A model generated the notes under the pieces. It was not told the DNA's origin, searched no databases, and worked only from the letters and a program-made list of their open reading frames with translations. The position numbers were made by a program, and so were the translations under genes. A stretch of 6,370 nt of DNA from Spirochaetaceae bacterium (GTDB lineage Bacteria; Spirochaetota; Spirochaetia; Treponematales; Breznakiellaceae): NCBI GenBank assembly GCA_031257135.1, contig JAIRPH010000184.1:1-6370 (forward strand). Direction: 5' to 3'. The number at the start of each line of letters is the position of its first letter. Positions within the stretch are counted from its first letter, which is position 1. This document shows positions 5,709-6,370 of this stretch, piece by piece.

Positions 5709-6370
5709 ATGCCCCATACTGCGGTACTGCTTGTGGATGATCAGCCTCTTTTTATAAAAGGGCTTTCTTCTCTGATAAACGGTTTGCCTTCATATACCGT
5801 AATCGGGGAAGCCCGGGATTGCGTTGAGGCTATGGCGTTGCTTTCCAGCAAAAAGCCTGTTTTGGCGGTAACGGAATTGGACATCGGCAACAAAGAAGGG
5901 TTAGATTTAATTAAAGACATGAAGAGTTATGACCCCGGCATTGTGGTTCTAGTCCTTTCCAAGCATGATGAACGGTATTATGCGGAACGCGCGCTCCGGG
6001 CTGGGGCGCGGGGATATATTATGAAAAGTCAGCCTGAAACGATGGTTGTTTCCGCCATAAAAACGGTGATGGCTGGCAAAGTGTATCTCAGCGATGCGGA
6101 ACGGGAACGGCTTTTTGAATATATGACCGGAGAACCGCTCAAAGAAGGAGACGATTGGTTTTCGTCGATCAGGAAACTTTCGGACCGGCAGTTTCAGATT
6201 TTCACCTTAATCGCTCACGGTTTCGGAACCATTGAGATTGCGGATCGGCTTAACCTCAGCCCGAAAACGATTGACACCCACAAAGAATATCTGAAACTGC
6301 GGCTTCATTGTACCTCGTCAAGGGAATTAAAGCAACTCGCTATTGGATGGATTAGATCGCCCCCCCCCCC
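5709..6370 (+). CDS. NarL/FixJ-type response regulator, 3' end cut by window edge
   Basis: Starts at ATG 5709 with AGGAGG four bases upstream and stays open for 220 codons to the edge. Residues 5-122 form a receiver domain: acidic pair D10-D11, switch serine S84 (VVLVLSKHDE) and conserved lysine K106 (GYIMKSQPE). At the phospho-acceptor position the sequence reads VTELDIGNKEG, with E56 where aspartate is expected; the spacings E56 to G64 (8) and E56 to K106 (50) match the family. Residues 155-215 form a LuxR-type helix-turn-helix: LSDRQFQIFTLIAHG, then IEIADRLNLSPKTIDTHKEYLKLRL. It should therefore be a DNA-binding transcription regulator, perhaps not controlled by ordinary phosphorylation. 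Typical relatives are about 210-220 residues, so almost the whole protein is present; the final prolines come from the poly-C edge and may be artefact. No histidine kinase is visible next to it. Confidence 0.88.
   Translation, partial: MPHTAVLLVDDQPLFIKGLSSLINGLPSYTVIGEARDCVEAMALLSSKKPVLAVTELDIGNKEGLDLIKDMKSYDPGIVVLVLSKHDERYYAERALRAGARGYIMKSQPETMVVSAIKTVMAGKVYLSDAERERLFEYMTGEPLKEGDDWFSSIRKLSDRQFQIFTLIAHGFGTIEIADRLNLSPKTIDTHKEYLKLRLHCTSSRELKQLAIGWIRSPPP
6360..6370 (+). repeat. Poly-C run at the window edge
   Basis: Eleven consecutive C residues form the very end of the window, in the last codons of the response regulator. A contig edge made of one base suggests a read artefact or an assembly break at a true homopolymer. 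The real C-terminus after residue 217 is therefore uncertain. Confidence 0.85.

Overview
This window looks like a chromosomal fragment of a spirochaete, most likely a gut-type Treponema. The grounds are gene content and style: a compact ComEC with no C-terminal nuclease-like domain, a roughly 500-residue protein resembling a Treponema-restricted uncharacterised family, an outer-membrane beta-barrel with a short signal peptide and a terminal phenylalanine, moderate GC genes and AT-rich spacers. This is inference from family resemblance; there is no rRNA or other marker to place it firmly. The odd length, the open reading frames running off both ends and the poly-C at the right edge suggest that the window is a whole small metagenomic contig.

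Layout from left to right. Bases 1-108 are the C-terminal tail of a plus-strand gene, possibly an Uma2-type protein. It faces a minus-strand gene (158-1663) of unknown function across a 49-bp GC-rich spacer that can fold into a hairpin. A 125-bp divergent spacer carries a good sigma70-like promoter for the minus-strand gene and a six-codon reading frame ahead of comEC. comEC (1789-3213) and rsmA/ksgA (3197-4024) overlap by 17 bp and read as one translationally coupled unit. After a 90-bp leader comes a 469-residue outer-membrane beta-barrel precursor (4115-5524), closed by a strong intrinsic terminator (5568-5603). After an AT-rich spacer with inverted repeats, a NarL/LuxR-type response regulator begins at 5709 and is cut off by the window end.

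How the genes relate. comEC (inner-membrane DNA channel) and rsmA (16S rRNA dimethyltransferase) are linked by overlap rather than by a shared pathway. The barrel protein and the response regulator are separated by a terminator and are probably independently transcribed. I see no mobile element, CRISPR array, tRNA or rRNA.

Most of the window is ordinary housekeeping and envelope sequence, and I do not see a convincing new multi-gene system. The points most worth a second look are the response regulator, whose phospho-acceptor aspartate position is occupied by glutamate (E56), the perfect 11-bp hairpin inside comEC, the in-frame stop just before comEC behind a better ribosome-binding site than comEC's own, and the poly-C edge.
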